Source: Verrucomicrobiales bacterium (GTDB lineage: Bacteria; Verrucomicrobiota; Verrucomicrobiia; Verrucomicrobiales; DEV007). Taken from it: 38,077 nt of DNA. Location of the stretch: the NCBI GenBank assembly GCA_016795505.1, contig JAEUHH010000117.1:1-38077 (forward strand), in the 5' to 3' direction. The translations under genes were made by a program, and so were the position numbers. Position 1 is the stretch's first letter. Every line of letters begins with the position of its first letter. Positions 1-7,405 of this stretch are shown here, piece by piece. The notes beneath the pieces are model-generated. The model saw only the letters and a list, made by a program, of their open reading frames with translations, did no database searches and was not told the DNA's origin.

Positions 1-141
1 TGCTCGGTTTCTTTTCCATTTGATCCGGTGGTGTCGTCGCTACGCTCCTCAACCACCGGCTAATAGCTGTGATGCCTGCGGCATCTATTTCGCTCGAAAC
101 ACCCGTTTGGACCGAAGAGCCGTCTTAATCCCGTGGCATTC
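1..141 (+). repeat. Dispersed hairpin-rich element, left copy (inverted partner at 37902-38042)
   Basis: This 141-bp segment recurs in reverse complement at 37902-38042; by eye the only mismatch is T at 12 versus C in the partner. It contains two hairpins: CCGGTGGT at 25-32 pairs with ACCACCGG at 52-59, and GATGCC at 71-76 pairs with GGCATC at 80-85 around a 3-nt loop. An open frame runs through it but nothing suggests coding. It abuts a 22-bp repeat locus, as does its partner. It looks like a composite REP-like intergenic element. Its mobility is unknown. Confidence 0.85.
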
Positions 142-182
142 GGAGCAACCCGGTTGCATCTCCGGACAGACCCTGTTGATTC
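140..182 (-). repeat. 22-bp tandem repeat family, locus A (about two units)
   Basis: Read on the minus strand, two degenerate units of a 22-bp repeat lie side by side (161-182 and 140-160, the second one base short). They share the core AACAGGGTCTG or its variant AACCGGGTTG, followed by a TCCGA-like end. The same family occurs at 5485-5528, 19268-19311, 27473-27538 and 37838-37903. Here and at 37838-37903 it directly adjoins the 141-bp element, so the two may be parts of one composite repeat. Confidence 0.75.
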
Positions 183-191
183 GTGGCCATC

Positions 192-1361
192 ATGCCGCAA
201 GAACCCGCCGATCCCTCCTCCGCGCCCACCGGAGGCTTTGAAACCCGTGCCATCCATGCCGGTCGCGACTTTGTCAGCGACACCGGGGCGGTCACGCCGC
301 CGATCTGGCTCACTTCCACCTTTGAGTACGGCAATCCCGGTGGATTCGACTATACGCGGTCGGGAAATCCCAATTTCCGCCTGCTGGAGCGTGCCCTGGC
401 CAGCGTCGAGTCGGCCGCGCATGCCACGGTCTTCGCCAGCGGGGTCTCGGCTATCACGGCCGTGGTTTCGACGTTGAAAGCCGGCGACGTGGTGGTGGCC
501 GAGGAGAACATCTACGGCTGCACCTACCGGCTCTTCGCCCAGGTGTTCGCCAAGTTCGGCGTGTCGATCGTGTATCTCGACTTCACCGACCCGGCATCAC
601 TGGAAGAAATCGCCGGCCACCGTCCCGCGTTGGTGTGGATCGAGTCTCCGACGAATCCCAACCTCAAAGTCATCGACATCGCGGCCGTGGCTGCGGCGAC
701 CCATGCGGCCGGCAGCATGCTGGTGGTGGACAATACTTTCGCCAGTAGCTATCTTCAGCGGCCTTTGGAACACGGTGCCGATCTCTCTCTGCTGAGCACG
801 ACCAAGTATACCAATGGCCACTCGGACGCGCTCGGCGGTGCAGTCTGCACGAACGATCTCGCCTGGCGGGACCGAATGATCTTCGCCCAGAAAGCCCTGG
901 GATTGCAGCCTTCGCCGATGGACTGCTGGCTCACCCTGCGCGGGCTGAAGACCGAGGCGGTGCGGATGGAGCGGCACTGCGCGAACGCCCTGCGGTTCGC
1001 CACCTTTCTTGAGGCCGAGTCCGGGGCACGGTTTGTGCGTTACCCGTTCCTGCTGTCCCACCCGCAACATGAGATCGCCCGTCGGCAGATGGCCGGGGGC
1101 TCGGGCATTGTGACGGCCGACTTCGGGCGCAGCTTGGAAGACACTCTGCGCTTCGTGGAAAGTTTGCGCTATTTCCCGAAGGCGGAGAGCCTTGGCGGCA
1201 TCGAGTCGCTCTGCTGTCACCCGGCATCGATGACCCACGCCAGCGTGCCGCGCGAGCAGAGGGAAAAAGTCGGCATCACCGATTCGCTGGTCCGGTTCTC
1301 AGTCGGGATCGAGTGCGTCGAAGATCTCATCGAAGACGTGCGGACGGCCTTGGCTCTCTAA
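192..1361 (+). CDS. PLP-dependent transsulfuration enzyme (cystathionine gamma-synthase / beta-lyase family)
   Basis: A 389-residue Cys/Met-metabolism PLP enzyme, the usual family size. It acts on cystathionine or an activated homoserine in methionine/cysteine interconversion in the cytosol. Visible marks are the N-terminal ETRAIHAGR, the phosphate-binding region YTRSGNPN, the substrate-side ASGVSAI, and STTKYTNGHSD with the lysine expected to form the Schiff base. The frame opens at a GTG (183), but ATG 192 is preferred; neither has a clear Shine-Dalgarno. It lies 24 nt upstream of a second, more divergent family member, so the pair probably forms one operon covering both transsulfuration steps. 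Which step each performs (synthase, beta-lyase or gamma-lyase) cannot be settled from motifs. Confidence 0.88.
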   Translation: MPQEPADPSSAPTGGFETRAIHAGRDFVSDTGAVTPPIWLTSTFEYGNPGGFDYTRSGNPNFRLLERALASVESAAHATVFASGVSAITAVVSTLKAGDVVVAEENIYGCTYRLFAQVFAKFGVSIVYLDFTDPASLEEIAGHRPALVWIESPTNPNLKVIDIAAVAAATHAAGSMLVVDNTFASSYLQRPLEHGADLSLLSTTKYTNGHSDALGGAVCTNDLAWRDRMIFAQKALGLQPSPMDCWLTLRGLKTEAVRMERHCANALRFATFLEAESGARFVRYPFLLSHPQHEIARRQMAGGSGIVTADFGRSLEDTLRFVESLRYFPKAESLGGIESLCCHPASMTHASVPREQREKVGITDSLVRFSVGIECVEDLIEDVRTALAL

Positions 1362-1385
1362 AATAGAATCTTACCGGTAGCCGCC

Positions 1386-2891
1386 ATGTTCGAGCGCCAA
1401 CTCCTCACCGATCCCCTTTGCCGGCCGGAAGACCTCGGCCTCCCCATCCCGGACCTGCCACATGCGGTCTCGGTCTGCCTGCCAACCTGGGCCGACGTGA
1501 TTGGCTACGAGGAGCGCGACCCGAGGGTGATGGAAAAGCTGGTTTGCGGCTATCCCCGTTTCGTCAGACATCCGGAGGTGGTGTCGCTGTGCGAGGCGGC
1601 GGAGTCGGAATTTGCCCGCAAGGATGAACGGGCGCTGGTCTTTCCCTCTCTCGCTGCGGCTTGGAGGGCGGTGGATCATGTGAAGCGCCAGTCCGGCGCC
1701 TCCTGCCGGCTGGAAAGCTATGGCTGGGAAGGCTTGTCCGTGTTGCTGACCGGACCGGGCGGCTACGAGGCGGCATGGAAAGCGTGGCAGCACGGAGGCG
1801 AGATCGTGAGCAGTCGGCAGGCCGAGTGTGCGCTGACCGATGAGCCATTGCCCGACGATCTCGCCACGCTGGGCGACGCGGCCCGCGAGCGGGTGCGGAC
1901 GCGCATGGGGCTGCTCACGGGTGAGTCGCCTGACGATGTGTTTCTCTTTCCATCGGGCATGGCGGCCATCGCCGCGGTTCATCGGGCCGCTCTGGCGCGA
2001 AAGCCGGGCCTGCCCACCGTGCAGATAGAGTTTCCCTATGTCGATGCGCTGAAGGTGCAGCAGCACTTCGGCCCGGGGGGCGCGGTGGACCTTTCCTTGG
2101 CTCCGCAGGGGGGCGTGCGGGAAATGGCGGACTTGCTGGCGGCGGGTGGAGACTACGCGGCCGTCTTTTCCGAGGCACCGAGCAATCCGCTGCTGCGCAC
2201 CGCGGATCTTGCCGGACTGCGTGATCTGCTGGAGCCGCGCGGCATCCCGCTCATCGTCGATGACACCGTCGCCACGGCGGCAAATCTCGATGTGCTCCGC
2301 TGTGCCGACGCGGTCACCACGAGCCTGACGAAACTGTTCTCCGGGATCGGCGATGTCATGGCTGGGGCCGTCGTCCTGCGCGCCGATTCACCCCATCGCG
2401 AGGCGTTTCGCGAGAGCCTGGCTGCGGCGGAACGGGATGCGCCGCTTTTTGCGTTGGACGCGATCATTCTGGAGCGGAATTCCCGCGACTTCCCGGAGCG
2501 GGTGCCCATGATCAATGAAAGGGGCGAGGCGGTTTATGATTTCCTGCTGTCCCACCCCCGCGTGGAGCGGATCTGGTATCCCAAAGGAGAGACCCCGGAG
2601 CACTACGAGGCGCTGTTGAAGCCCGGTGGCGGCTATGGGGGGCTGATGTCCGTGCTGCTGAAGGATGCCCCGCGGACTGCGCCGGCCTTTTACGATGCGC
2701 TGCGGATCAGCAAGGGGCCGAGTCTCGGCACCAATTACTCCCTCGCGTGTCCCTACACCCTGCTCGCCCATTATGGCGAACTCGACTGGGCAGCCAAATG
2801 TGGGGTCGATGCCCATCTGGTGCGCCTCTGGGTGGGGCTGGAGCCGGAGAATGACCTCATTGGCCGCCTGGAGGCCGCGCTTGAGGCCTGA
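1386..2891 (+). CDS. Cystathionine gamma-synthase-like PLP enzyme, long divergent (fungal-like) form
   Basis: A 501-residue protein whose C-terminal two thirds match the Cys/Met PLP-enzyme fold: FPSGMAAIAA, SEAPSNPLL, IVDDTVAT, and SLTKLFSGIGD with the candidate PLP lysine. The first roughly 150 residues are not seen in ordinary 380-400 residue members and carry no motif I recognise. The length and divergent PLP site resemble the fungal STR2 type of cystathionine gamma-synthase (recognition from memory). Being 24 nt behind a conventional family member suggests one makes cystathionine and the other cleaves it (inference). The gene ends only 7 nt before the convergent yqgE stop. Confidence 0.8.
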   Translation: MFERQLLTDPLCRPEDLGLPIPDLPHAVSVCLPTWADVIGYEERDPRVMEKLVCGYPRFVRHPEVVSLCEAAESEFARKDERALVFPSLAAAWRAVDHVKRQSGASCRLESYGWEGLSVLLTGPGGYEAAWKAWQHGGEIVSSRQAECALTDEPLPDDLATLGDAARERVRTRMGLLTGESPDDVFLFPSGMAAIAAVHRAALARKPGLPTVQIEFPYVDALKVQQHFGPGGAVDLSLAPQGGVREMADLLAAGGDYAAVFSEAPSNPLLRTADLAGLRDLLEPRGIPLIVDDTVATAANLDVLRCADAVTTSLTKLFSGIGDVMAGAVVLRADSPHREAFRESLAAAERDAPLFALDAIILERNSRDFPERVPMINERGEAVYDFLLSHPRVERIWYPKGETPEHYEALLKPGGGYGGLMSVLLKDAPRTAPAFYDALRISKGPSLGTNYSLACPYTLLAHYGELDWAAKCGVDAHLVRLWVGLEPENDLIGRLEAALEA

Positions 2892-2898
2892 TCCGGGG

Positions 2899-3456
2899 TC
2901 AGTTCAGCGAGAGATCGTCCGGCTCATCGGCGATGAGGGCGTGCCATGGGCTTAGGTCGCGCAGTAGGCGATTCCACAGCGTGTCGAGCTCATCCGTCTC
3001 GAGCATGCGGGGCTCCGCCGGGCGGGTGATCCAGGCATTGCGCTCCAGCTCCGACTCGAGCTGGCCTTCGGACCAGCCCGAGTAGCCGACGAAGGCCCGC
3101 ACCGAGTAGCCTTCGTGCCGGTGCCGCAACGCTTGGGGAGCGGACAGGTGGGTGGAGTAGTGGAGGCAATTTTCCGCCGTGCTCCAGCCCAGCGAGCCGA
3201 AGGTAAGATGCTCGGTGCTCACCGGGCCGCCGATGTAGACCGGGATGTCCGCCAGATTCTCAAACTGTTCGTCGTAAAGGAGATCTCCCACCGTTTTCCC
3301 GAGCGGGCGGTTCAGAATGTAGCCCAGCGCTCCCTGATCGGCGCTGTGCTCGGTGAGCAGCAGCACGCTGTGGCGGAAAGTCGGCTCGCGGAGGTTCGGA
3401 TCGGCGAGGATGATGCTGCCTTTCAGCGAGCGGTGGGCGGACTCTTCGGGAATCAT
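2899..3456 (-). CDS. YqgE/AlgH family protein (DUF179)
   Basis: About 185 residues, normal for YqgE/AlgH. Characteristic stretches are GSIILADPNL near the start, HSVLLLTEH, GALGYILNRPLG, the GGPV turn, and FVGYSGWSEGQLE towards the middle. The biochemical function is unknown; AlgH was named in Pseudomonas as an alginate regulator. The open frame extends to 3525, but ATG 3456 gives the family-like N-terminus MIPEESAHRSLKGS and is chosen. No Shine-Dalgarno is visible. It diverges from trpD across a 148-nt AT-richer spacer and is convergent with the transsulfuration pair. Confidence 0.9.
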   Translation of the reverse strand: MIPEESAHRSLKGSIILADPNLREPTFRHSVLLLTEHSADQGALGYILNRPLGKTVGDLLYDEQFENLADIPVYIGGPVSTEHLTFGSLGWSTAENCLHYSTHLSAPQALRHRHEGYSVRAFVGYSGWSEGQLESELERNAWITRPAEPRMLETDELDTLWNRLLRDLSPWHALIADEPDDLSLN

Positions 3457-3496
3457 GGAGCGTCGGGGAGGCGAACCTGGAAAAATGTTCGATTTA

Positions 3497-3525
3497 AATC
3501 TAGAAGTGCAAGCGCCCTGCCGCAA
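3497..3525 (-). promoter_or_regulatory. Candidate sigma-70-like promoter for yqgE
   Basis: On the minus strand TTGCGG (3520-3525) and TAGATT (3497-3502) are separated by exactly 17 nt, 41 nt upstream of the yqgE start. The match is partial (3/6 and 4/6), but the spacing and the locally AT-rich sequence in a GC-rich genome favour it. Confidence 0.3.
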
Positions 3526-3604
3526 TGTTTCTCAGTTGTGGCCATTCACCGGCCTTTTGCCACCGGGTCAAGTGCCGGCGGCGGCGCATCATCCCTTTTT
3601 TGTC

Positions 3605-4654
3605 ATGAATTCCCTCACTTCCCAACTCCTCGCCGGCGAATCCCTGTCCGATGAACAGATCGTGGCCGCCGCAAACGGACTGCTCGACGAGAGCGGCCCG
3701 GCCGACGAAAAGGCCGCCTTTCTCCGCGCCCTGGCCGACAAGGGCGAAACGCCCGCCGAGATCGCCGGCTTCGTGGGCGCCTTTCTGGAGCGTGCCGTGG
3801 TGCCGCGGATCGATCGCAGGGGGCTGGGAAAGCCCCTGATCGACGTGTGCGGTACCGGGGGGGATCGTCTGGATTTGTTCAATATCTCGACGGCGAGCGT
3901 CTTTGTGCTGGCTGCGTCCGGCGTCGCGGTGGTGAAGCATGGCAACCGGGGCATCACCTCGAAAAGCGGCGGCGCCGATGCTCTGGAGGCGCTCGGCATC
4001 CGGATCGACCTGCCGGCGGAGGCTTTCGGCGACTGCCTCGCCGAGGTGGGCGCGGGATTCCTCTTCGCGCCGCTCTATCACCCCGCCTTCAAGGCCGTGG
4101 CACCGGTGCGCCAACAGTTGGCCCGCGAGGGGCGGCGCACGATTTTCAACCTGCTGGGACCGCTGTTGAATCCGGCGCGACCCGACTATCAGTTGCTGGG
4201 AGTCTTTGATGAATCCCTCACCGAACCCTTCGCCGACATCCTGGGCCGTCTGGGACGGACCCGCGCCTGGGCAGTGCATGGGCACACCGAAAGCGGTGCG
4301 GGAATGGACGAGCTTTCCTCGGTAGGTCCGAACACCGTCTGGGAGACGGCGGCCGGGGGTGGGCGGCGGCGGTTCGAGATCGATCCCGCTGAGCATGGGA
4401 TCCGCGGTGCCTCAGTGTCGGAGCTGCGCGGCGGCGAGGCGGTGGAAAATGCCGCCATCATCACCGGCATCCTCGGCGGAGAGATCGATGGTCCCCGCCG
4501 GGACATCGTGTGCCTCAATGCCGCTGCCGGGCTCACCATCTGTGGGCAGGCAGCCGATCTCGATGCCGGCCTGCGCCTCGCGGCCGAGGCCATCGACTCC
4601 GGGGCCGCTCTCGGCGTGCTGGGGGCGTGGCAGCGGTTCTCGGCCCGTGCCTGA
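3605..4654 (+). CDS. trpD: Anthranilate phosphoribosyltransferase
   Basis: TrpD transfers phosphoribose from PRPP to anthranilate in tryptophan synthesis. The 349-residue product has the family length and signatures: DVCGTGGD (PRPP/glycine loop), FNISTASVF, KHGNRGITSKSG, FNLLGPLLNPA and AVHGHTESGAGMDELS. The frame is open back to 3353, but that part overlaps the divergent yqgE and its promoter region; ATG 3605 gives the typical N-terminal helical domain. No other trp gene is in the window, so it is a stand-alone copy. The downstream SDR begins 61 nt later. Confidence 0.95.
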   Translation: MNSLTSQLLAGESLSDEQIVAAANGLLDESGPADEKAAFLRALADKGETPAEIAGFVGAFLERAVVPRIDRRGLGKPLIDVCGTGGDRLDLFNISTASVFVLAASGVAVVKHGNRGITSKSGGADALEALGIRIDLPAEAFGDCLAEVGAGFLFAPLYHPAFKAVAPVRQQLAREGRRTIFNLLGPLLNPARPDYQLLGVFDESLTEPFADILGRLGRTRAWAVHGHTESGAGMDELSSVGPNTVWETAAGGGRRRFEIDPAEHGIRGASVSELRGGEAVENAAIITGILGGEIDGPRRDIVCLNAAAGLTICGQAADLDAGLRLAAEAIDSGAALGVLGAWQRFSARA

Positions 4655-4715
4655 GCCGGAGAGATCACGCAAGAAATCGATTGTCAGGGGCGCGATCGTC
4701 TGAAAAGGAAAGCGC

Positions 4716-5474
4716 ATGGAAAAACGCTTTGAAAACCAGATCGCCATCGTGACCGGCGGCGCCGACGGCATCGGCCGGGAAATCGCCGGACGTCTCGCCC
4801 GGGAGGGTGCCCGGGTATCGCTGTTTGACGTAAATGCCGCCAAGTCGGCTGAGACCTGTGCCGCTTTTGCCGCGGAGGGCCTGAGCGTCGATGCCGTCAC
4901 CGTCGACATCGCCGACGACGCGGCGGTGAAGGGCGCGATTGAGACCGTCGCCAGCCGCAACGGGGGCCGGCTGGACATTCTCGTCCATTGCGCCGCCATC
5001 GTGGGGCCCACCGCGCGGCGCATCACCGAGGTGGAGGTCGAGGACTTCGACCGCACCAGCGCCATCAACCTGCGTGGCACATTCTCCCTGACCAAATATG
5101 CCCTCCGCGCCATGGAATCGCGGAACTACGGGCGCATCCTGCTGTTCGCCTCCATCGCGGGCAAGGAGGGCAATGCCGGCATGACCTGCTACTCGGCGAC
5201 CAAAGCCGGGGTCATCGGTCTGACCAAGGCGGTGGGCAAGGAATTTGCCGAAACCGGCATCACCGTCAACGCCATCGCCCCTGCGGTGATCCGCACCGCC
5301 ATGGTCGACGCCATCCCGCCGGAGCAGGTGAAATACATGACCGACAAGATCCCGATGAAGCGCTGCGGCACCCTCGACGAAGTCACCGCACTGAGTTGCT
5401 GGATTGTTTCGCCCGAAGCCAGCTTCAACACCGGCTTCACCTTTGACCTGACCGGCGGCCGGGCCGTTTACTGA
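4716..5474 (+). CDS. SDR family NAD(P)-dependent oxidoreductase (FabG-like)
   Basis: A 252-residue classical short-chain dehydrogenase/reductase. The cofactor motif TGGADGIG is near residue 11, the CAAIVG segment stands in for NNAG, and the catalytic YSATK lies in the second half, followed by INAIAP-type sequence (VNAIAPAVIRT). Start ATG 4716 follows AAGGAA with a 5-nt gap, one of the better ribosome-binding sites in the window. Substrate unknown: FabG-like and sugar or hydroxy-acid dehydrogenases look alike at this level. A RidA-family protein and a flavin reductase follow on the same strand, which suggests a small catabolic or detoxifying unit. A 22-bp repeat separates it from the RidA gene. 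Confidence 0.9.
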   Translation: MEKRFENQIAIVTGGADGIGREIAGRLAREGARVSLFDVNAAKSAETCAAFAAEGLSVDAVTVDIADDAAVKGAIETVASRNGGRLDILVHCAAIVGPTARRITEVEVEDFDRTSAINLRGTFSLTKYALRAMESRNYGRILLFASIAGKEGNAGMTCYSATKAGVIGLTKAVGKEFAETGITVNAIAPAVIRTAMVDAIPPEQVKYMTDKIPMKRCGTLDEVTALSCWIVSPEASFNTGFTFDLTGGRAVY

Positions 5475-5484
5475 GCCGGCCGAT

Positions 5485-5528
5485 TCCGATCGAACCCTGT
5501 TTCATCTCCGATCCAACCCTGTTTCATC
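5485..5528 (-). repeat. 22-bp tandem repeat family, locus B (two units)
   Basis: Two perfect-length units (5507-5528 and 5485-5506 on the minus strand) differ at a single base (GGTTG versus GGTTC before GATCGGA). Each begins GATGAAACAGGGTT. They sit between the SDR stop and the RidA start, within what otherwise looks like a same-strand operon. Confidence 0.85.
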
Positions 5529-5545
5529 GAAAATCCGCGATCCCC

Positions 5546-6010
5546 ATGAGTGCTGAATCCCGAATCCTGGAACTGAATCTCGACCTGCCGGCGCCGCCGC
5601 CTCCAGGCGGGGTGTATCAGCCGGTCATCATCACCGGCAATCTGGCTTACATCTCCGGTCATGGGCCGCTGAAGAGCGATGGCACCTACATCGTCGGCCG
5701 GGTGGGGCAGGATCTCGATCTCGCGGCGGGAAAGGCGGCCGCCCGGCAGACCGGCCTGGCTTTGCTGTCCACGATCCGGGCCGGTTTGGGCTCGCTGGAC
5801 CGGGTGAAGCGGGTGGTGAAGACGCTGGGGCTGGTGAACTCGGCTCCGACTTTCTGCGAGCAGCCAGCGGTGATCAATGGCTACAGCGAGTTGTTCCGCG
5901 ATGTCTTCGGCGAGGATGCCGGGGTGGGGGCGCGCAGTGCGATCGGCACCAATGTGCTGCCGGGAAACATACCGGTGGAGATCGAGGTCATCCTGGAGAT
6001 CCATCCCTGA
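5546..6010 (+). CDS. RidA family protein (YjgF/YER057c/UK114), atypical longer form
   Basis: A 154-residue member of the Rid superfamily, longer than canonical RidA (about 130). Canonical RidA hydrolyses reactive enamine/imine intermediates of PLP enzymes. The conserved arginine region is present near the end (GARSAIGTNVLPGNIPVEIEV), with YISGHGPL in the N-terminal half. It belongs to the 'endoribonuclease L-PSP-like' subgroup, whose substrates are poorly defined. Start ATG 5546 is the first after the repeat; there is no clear Shine-Dalgarno. The flavin reductase starts 10 nt downstream, so co-expression is likely. A link to the SDR substrate is inference. Confidence 0.88.
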   Translation: MSAESRILELNLDLPAPPPPGGVYQPVIITGNLAYISGHGPLKSDGTYIVGRVGQDLDLAAGKAAARQTGLALLSTIRAGLGSLDRVKRVVKTLGLVNSAPTFCEQPAVINGYSELFRDVFGEDAGVGARSAIGTNVLPGNIPVEIEVILEIHP

Positions 6011-6019
6011 GCCGCGAAG

Positions 6020-6631
6020 ATGGCAGGCATGGAATTCGATCTTGCCGGCGAGCATCGGCGTCTGGCCTACAAGCTTCTCGCCGGATTGGTCACGCCGCGT
6101 CCGATCGCCTGGGTGTCGACCGTCGACCGGCAGGGGCGGGTGAATGCGGCTCCGTTCAGTTTTTTCAACGTGCTGGGCACCGATCCGCCTATCGTGGGCT
6201 TTGCCCCCGGGGACAGGGAGCCGGGCATCCCGAAAGACACGGCGCGCAATATCCGCCTGACGGGAGAGTTCGTGGTGAATCTGGTCGATGAGTCGCTGGC
6301 CGAGGCCATGAACCAGACGGCGGCGGAGTTGCCCGCCGGGGAGAGCGAACTGGCTTTTGCCGGTCTGACAGCCGCGCCCAGCCGGACTGTGGCGGCTCCC
6401 CGGATCGCCGAGGCTCCGGTGGCGTTGGAATGTACGGAGTGGTCCACGCTGGAGATCGGCAGAAACCGACTCGTGATCGGCGTGGTCCACCATATCTGGG
6501 CGCGGGAGGGCGTGATCGATCCGGTGAGTTTTCTCGTCAACAGCGACGCCTTCCGGCCGATCGGGCGGATGCAGGTGCCTTCGGGCTACTGCCGGACGCG
6601 CGACCGGTTCGAGATGGAGCGGCCGGACTGA
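6020..6631 (+). CDS. Flavin reductase family protein (FMN-binding split barrel)
   Basis: A 203-residue flavin-reductase-like protein. Telling segments are TPRPIAWVST (FMN contact strand typical of the DIM6/NTAB group), NAAPFSFFNVLGTDPPIVGF and NIRLTGEFVVNLV. Members bind FMN and reduce it with NAD(P)H, or act as flavoenzymes of unknown substrate. It is 10 nt downstream of the RidA-family gene and ends 7 nt before the convergent sigma-factor stop. The start could be ATG 6020 or ATG 6029; the first is used. Confidence 0.88.
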   Translation: MAGMEFDLAGEHRRLAYKLLAGLVTPRPIAWVSTVDRQGRVNAAPFSFFNVLGTDPPIVGFAPGDREPGIPKDTARNIRLTGEFVVNLVDESLAEAMNQTAAELPAGESELAFAGLTAAPSRTVAAPRIAEAPVALECTEWSTLEIGRNRLVIGVVHHIWAREGVIDPVSFLVNSDAFRPIGRMQVPSGYCRTRDRFEMERPD

Positions 6632-6637
6632 GCCGAC

Positions 6638-7249
6638 TCAATCGTCGGAGCCGGCCGCCTCGAAGTGGGCTTTGAGGCGCCGCATGCCGCGCCGGATGCG
6701 TGCCTTCACGGTACCGACAGGTTCGCCGAGACGATCAGCGATTTCCTGTTGGGTGAGTCCGTGAAAGTAGGCCATCTCGATGGCTTCGCGCTGGCAGTCG
6801 GTGAGCTCGACGACTGCCCGGCGCACGGCGAGGCAGTCGTCGCGGCGACCGGAGATCTCACGACCGTCGGGCATCGGCTCTGCTGAGACGGCGCGGGTAT
6901 CATCGACCTCGAGGGCGTCGCGGAGGCGGGCTTGGCGTTGTTTTGAGCGGAGGCGGTCGATGGCCCGATTGCGGGCGAGCGATGTCATCCACGTGAGGGG
7001 GCGTCCGCGCTCCGGTGAGAAGAGCGGGGCTTTGCGCCACAGGTTGCAGAAGGTCTCCTGCAACACTTCCTCGGCATCTGCCTGATCATTCAGCACCTTG
7101 TAAATGGTGGCGAAGAGCAGGCCCTCGTGGCGATCGTGAAGCAGTCGAAACGCGTCGCGATCACCATTGGCTACGGCCCGCAGGATGCGGGCGTCTTCCT
7201 CATCCCCGCCGCTGGCGGTGAGGGTGGGCTCCAGACTGAAGAGACTCAT
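6638..7249 (-). CDS. ECF-type RNA polymerase sigma-70 family sigma factor
   Basis: A 203-residue group 4 sigma factor with only regions 2 and 4. Region 2 covers roughly residues 20-95 (HDRHEGLLFATIYKVL, DAEEVLQETF, LTWMTSLARNRAIDRLR). Region 4 covers about 135-195 (LTDCQREAIEMAYFHGLTQQEIA, then GTVKARIRRG). The linker is charged. No anti-sigma factor, zinc-binding anti-sigma or FecR-like gene adjoins it, so its signal is not evident. It is divergent from xseA across an AT-rich spacer (7250-7405) that should hold both promoters. I could not fix a convincing -35/-10 pair there. Confidence 0.93.
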   Translation of the reverse strand: MSLFSLEPTLTASGGDEEDARILRAVANGDRDAFRLLHDRHEGLLFATIYKVLNDQADAEEVLQETFCNLWRKAPLFSPERGRPLTWMTSLARNRAIDRLRSKQRQARLRDALEVDDTRAVSAEPMPDGREISGRRDDCLAVRRAVVELTDCQREAIEMAYFHGLTQQEIADRLGEPVGTVKARIRRGMRRLKAHFEAAGSDD

Positions 7250-7405
7250 ATCAGTGATACTAATAAATGAGCCAGAAATTCGCGCAAAGGCTTTTGGGTT
7301 TAGATTTTTTAATAGTTATCCGATTGCAGAGTAGGCGGAGTAATGGCGGTGCGGACGCGGGATTCGGATGGCATTTCTTCGGGAATCCGTTTGATTTGGC
7401 CGATC

